This document shows positions 34,111-36,797 of a DNA stretch of 36,797 bases, in pieces (position 1 is the first letter of the stretch; every line of letters starts with the position of its first letter). Origin of the DNA: Caldisericaceae bacterium (GTDB taxonomy: Bacteria > Caldisericota > Caldisericia > Caldisericales > Caldisericaceae); NCBI GenBank assembly GCA_036574215.1, contig JAINCR010000012.1, positions 1 through 36,797 of the forward strand, given 5' to 3'. The notes under the pieces were generated by a model. The model worked only from the letters and a program-made list of their open reading frames with translations. It did not search any database and was not told the DNA's origin. Made by a program: the position numbers and the translations under genes.

Positions 34111-35543
34111 TCTAGCCTCCCCAGAAAAATCCTAACGGTAAGTTCAACAATATTAAGTAGTCTGCCAATCCTTTTCGGTTGGACGATTGTCCTATAAAGC
34201 CACTCAATTCCAAGTTTTCTAACAAGTACAGGAGCTCTTTTAACTTTTCCACTCCATACATCAAAGGAGCCACCTATTCCGATATTTACGGGTATATCAA
34301 GATCTTTATTCTTTTCAATCCATTTTTCTTGTTTTATCCCACCCATTCCCACAAAAAGTATGTGTGGCCTGCTTTCAAAGATGTGGTTTCTTATTTCCGC
34401 ATCTTCCGTAAAATAGCCATTATGGAAACCTACAATGTTTAATTTCGGGAACTGTTTTGTTATATTGTTGACTGCCTTTTGTATAACTTCTTCTTCTGCT
34501 CCCAAGAAGAACACTCTATACCCTTCAATTTCTGAAACTCTTAGAACTTCCCAGGCAAACTCAATACCGGGAATTCTGTTGGTGATTCTCTTTCCGAATC
34601 TTCTTACCGCCATTATTACGCCAATTCCATCGGGGATCACAAGATCTGCCTTTTTTAAAATCTCCAAAAATTCTTTATCTTTAATGGCCCTTGAAAGCAT
34701 TTCACCATTTATTGTAACTACGATATGATAGTTGCCTTCTTTTATAAAACTTTTTAAAATTTCAATATTTTCATCAAGTGTCCTATTGGAGATTTTTACG
34801 CCTATTAAATCCGCTTCTTTTTTACTAGGAATTTTCCTTTTATAGGCTTCTAGTAAAAATCTTGGGAGACTTAAAATACGGGGTAAGCGTTTTGGATCAA
34901 GTAAAAACCTATACAGCCATTCAAGGCCAAGTTTTTGCACAATTGCCGGTGCTCTTTTAAATTCTTTTGAGAAAACATTGAAAGATCCGCCAACACCCAT
35001 AGCAAATTTCACATTGAGGTTATTCAAATTCCTGTAGATAAACTTTTCTTGTTTGGGTGATCCCATACCGATAAATAAAATGTCAGGTTTTGATTCTCTT
35101 ATTATTGAAACAACTTTACCTTCATCTTCAAAATATCCATTATGAAAACCAACTATTTTTAAATTTGGATATTCGTTTTTAATGTTTTCTATTGCTTTTT
35201 GAAGGCTTTCTTCTTTTGCCCCAAGGAAGAATACTGAATACCCTTTTTGTTCTGCAAGAGCAAGTAGTGAAGAAAATAAATCAATACCAGTGATCCTTTC
35301 CTTAATTTTTATTCCTTTAAAAAGCGAGGATGCAAAAATAATACCAACTCCATCAACAAAATTTAAGTTAGAATGTTTTAAGATTTCCAATATCTCCTTA
35401 TCTTTATATGCTTTTAGTGCCTTTTCTGGGTTAACCGCAACTGCATAAGAGGGTAAGCCTTTGGTAATTAAGTTATCAATGTGTTTTAATGCCTCTTCAA
35501 ATGTAATATTATCTATAGGGAGATCAAAAATTTCTATTCTCAT
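34107..35543 (-). CDS. Tandem GT26 glycosyltransferase (two WecG/TagA/CpsF domains in one chain)
   Basis: A 478-residue protein made of two complete GT26 domains, about residues 1-238 and 241-478, offset by 240 residues. GT26 enzymes (TagA, WecG) transfer ManNAc or ManNAcA from UDP onto GlcNAc-PP-undecaprenol. Both halves hold GYxVFFLGA, VGFHNGYF (131-138 and 371-378), GGSFxVxS, KRAP and a basic C-terminal appendage (LEWLYR or IEWLYR with PKR) that in TagA contacts the membrane. The presumed catalytic Asp is D64 and D305. The TxNPE motif differs: A36-V-N-P-E in half one, T277-I-N-G-E in half two. Each half may have its own donor, or one may be inactive. It overlaps the wecC-like and csaB-like genes by 4 bases. 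Confidence 0.93.
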   Translation of the reverse strand: MRIEIFDLPIDNITFEEALKHIDNLITKGLPSYAVAVNPEKALKAYKDKEILEILKHSNLNFVDGVGIIFASSLFKGIKIKERITGIDLFSSLLALAEQKGYSVFFLGAKEESLQKAIENIKNEYPNLKIVGFHNGYFEDEGKVVSIIRESKPDILFIGMGSPKQEKFIYRNLNNLNVKFAMGVGGSFNVFSKEFKRAPAIVQKLGLEWLYRFLLDPKRLPRILSLPRFLLEAYKRKIPSKKEADLIGVKISNRTLDENIEILKSFIKEGNYHIVVTINGEMLSRAIKDKEFLEILKKADLVIPDGIGVIMAVRRFGKRITNRIPGIEFAWEVLRVSEIEGYRVFFLGAEEEVIQKAVNNITKQFPKLNIVGFHNGYFTEDAEIRNHIFESRPHILFVGMGGIKQEKWIEKNKDLDIPVNIGIGGSFDVWSGKVKRAPVLVRKLGIEWLYRTIVQPKRIGRLLNIVELTVRIFLGRLD

Positions 35544-36797
35544 ATTTTTATGTATACTGCTCCAAGTTTGGTTGCTTGTTGCATGTCTATTTTTTGCTTT
35601 GCATCAAAAATAATTGGTTGGTTATTCAATAAATGAAACCAATTTTGGATATTATAATCTATTTCGTCTTGGATAATGGGTATTACTACAACATCAGCAC
35701 CAATAAGTGCTTCTTTTAAAGAGTTAACTTTATCTTCGAATACTCCACTTACTTTTGGATCGAAGAATCTTACCTTTGCTCCTTTTGACTTAAGAATTTC
35801 TTTTAGCATAACCCCAGGACTTTCAGATATGTCTGAAGAATTATCTTTCATAGCAATGCCAAGGAATACTATGTATGAATTTTCTATTTTTTTACCTAAA
35901 TTGTTTAGAGTATTTTCTATTCTATTAGCAATTTCTTTTGGCCTTAAATCGTTTACTTCTCTAGCTGTATGAAGAAGTGGTAATTCTATGCTCAATTTAT
36001 CGGAAGTATAAAAGATATATTTAGACGCAAATGGGATGCAATGTCCTCCAACTCCTATTCCTGGTGTTAATAGTTTTACTCTTCGGTGTGTGTTTGCTAC
36101 TTTTATTACTTCCATTGTATCTACTCCAATTGCATTTGTAAGCTTTCCTAATTCGTTAACAAGCGCTATATTTACATCTCTTGAAGCATTCTCTATTAAT
36201 TTTGATATTTCAACTACTTCAGGAGTGCTTGCTTCAAACACATTTGGATTAATAATTGACAATAATTCTTTAGCTTTTTTTGTTCCTTCATTATTTATAC
36301 CTGCTACAGCAACAGGCATTGTCTGGAATTCTTCAAATGCCTGTCCTTCTGCGATTCTCTCAGAAGAATATGCAAGAAGAAAATCTTCGTTAACCTTCAT
36401 ACTACTTACATTTTCCAAAATAGGCAAAGCGACATTCCTTGTTGTTAAAGGTGGAACAGTTGATCTAATTAATACCAAACTATCTTTTGTAAGATACCTT
36501 CCTATACTTTTCATAGCATCTTCAAAAACTTCCATCTTGATCTGTTCATTTTCAATTGGTATGCCAACGGTTACAATAATATCTTTAATATCTTTTAAAC
36601 CTTCTTCGTATGAATATGTTGGAACAAATAAACCTTTCTTTAGACTTTCTTGTAAAATTTCTTCTATATGAATTCCTTTGTATACTTCATATACGTGCGT
36701 TTTTCCATTTTTTAATTTTTCAATGTAATTCTTGTTAATGTCAATTCCGTATACTTTTACTCCGTAGAGTGTGTAAGTAAGAGCAAGGGGTAATCCT
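35540..36797 (-). CDS. wecC: UDP-ManNAc dehydrogenase-like (WecC family), 5' end outside window
   Basis: The frame is open to the right edge, so the gene is cut there; visible codons run from 36796 to the stop at 35540-35542. The protein begins within the NAD-binding fold (GLPLALTY, then VYGIDIN), continues through RSTVPPLTTRN and reaches the catalytic cysteine in GVGGHCIP (Cys codon 36038-36040). The C-terminal UDP-sugar-binding domain ends near GAVYIKI. The family oxidises a UDP-sugar C6 to a carboxylate using NAD. WecC (UDP-ManNAc to UDP-ManNAcA) fits best given wecB and GT26 in the same operon; UDP-glucose or UDP-GlcNAc dehydrogenase are alternatives. An internal ATG at 36535 is not the real start. 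Confidence 0.9.
   Translation of the reverse strand, partial: GLPLALTYTLYGVKVYGIDINKNYIEKLKNGKTHVYEVYKGIHIEEILQESLKKGLFVPTYSYEEGLKDIKDIIVTVGIPIENEQIKMEVFEDAMKSIGRYLTKDSLVLIRSTVPPLTTRNVALPILENVSSMKVNEDFLLAYSSERIAEGQAFEEFQTMPVAVAGINNEGTKKAKELLSIINPNVFEASTPEVVEISKLIENASRDVNIALVNELGKLTNAIGVDTMEVIKVANTHRRVKLLTPGIGVGGHCIPFASKYIFYTSDKLSIELPLLHTAREVNDLRPKEIANRIENTLNNLGKKIENSYIVFLGIAMKDNSSDISESPGVMLKEILKSKGAKVRFFDPKVSGVFEDKVNSLKEALIGADVVVIPIIQDEIDYNIQNWFHLLNNQPIIFDAKQKIDMQQATKLGAVYIKI

Noticed and set aside
34107-35543. Two separate glycosyltransferase genes
   Set aside because: There is no stop, restart or ribosome-binding site at the domain junction (residues 236-245); the frame is continuous.
36036-36671. 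A 211-codon plus-strand open frame opposite the wecC-like gene
   Set aside because: The minus strand encodes a conserved dehydrogenase with its catalytic GGHCIP through this region; the plus-strand product has no recognisable domain and is a by-product of the codon usage.

Overview
The window is a compact, AT-rich bacterial chromosome segment. Genes are packed almost end to end, with many 4- to 44-base overlaps, and no gap between genes exceeds about 105 bases. Lys/Glu-rich proteins and AGA/AGG arginine codons suggest a thermophile. A GH57 amylopullulanase-like lipoprotein and an MbfA-type iron transporter beside ordinary housekeeping genes would fit a thermophilic anaerobe; a Caldisericum-like bacterium is my best guess, from recall only and not provable here. 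I saw no tRNA, rRNA, CRISPR array, insertion sequence or prophage.

Plus-strand block, 1-19719. It opens with the 3' part of clpX, followed by lon, a rodZ-like gene, rimO, thpR, recA, recX, rny and uvrC: proteolysis, cell shape, ribosome modification, recombination, mRNA decay and excision repair in one run. recA also has its own promoter inside the end of thpR. A small membrane protein, hflX, cvpA, queA and tgt follow; the last two supply queuosine modification of tRNA. A clear promoter then drives a 1219-residue GH57 lipoprotein, followed by a ROK-family regulator.

Middle, 19685-25273. The ROK gene runs into the 3' end of an unrecognised six-helix membrane protein gene on the other strand, which follows hisS and aspS. 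A divergent two-gene plus-strand island encodes a ferritin-like/VIT1 fusion (apparently from a leaderless mRNA) and a membrane-anchored TPR protein. It meets a lapA-like gene head-on at a small hairpin.

Minus-strand block, 25332-36797. Reading in the direction of transcription: wecC-like dehydrogenase (cut by the window edge), a double-domain GT26 glycosyltransferase, csaB-like pyruvyltransferase, comF-like, glyA, upp, wecA-like, wecB, murA, dapF and an alaX-type editing protein. The glycan genes together would make undecaprenyl-PP-GlcNAc, UDP-ManNAc and UDP-ManNAcA, join ManNAc-type sugars to the lipid and add pyruvate. That is the chemistry of pyruvylated secondary cell-wall polymers that anchor SLH proteins. 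The tandem GT26 protein, whose two halves differ at the catalytic motif, is the most unusual gene here.

Other points: UvrC lacks its C-terminal helix-hairpin-helix domain; a perfect 12-bp inverted repeat lies in the DNA-binding region of the ROK gene; a hairpin could mask the very strong rny ribosome-binding site; and several promoters share an extended -10 (TGnTATAAT).
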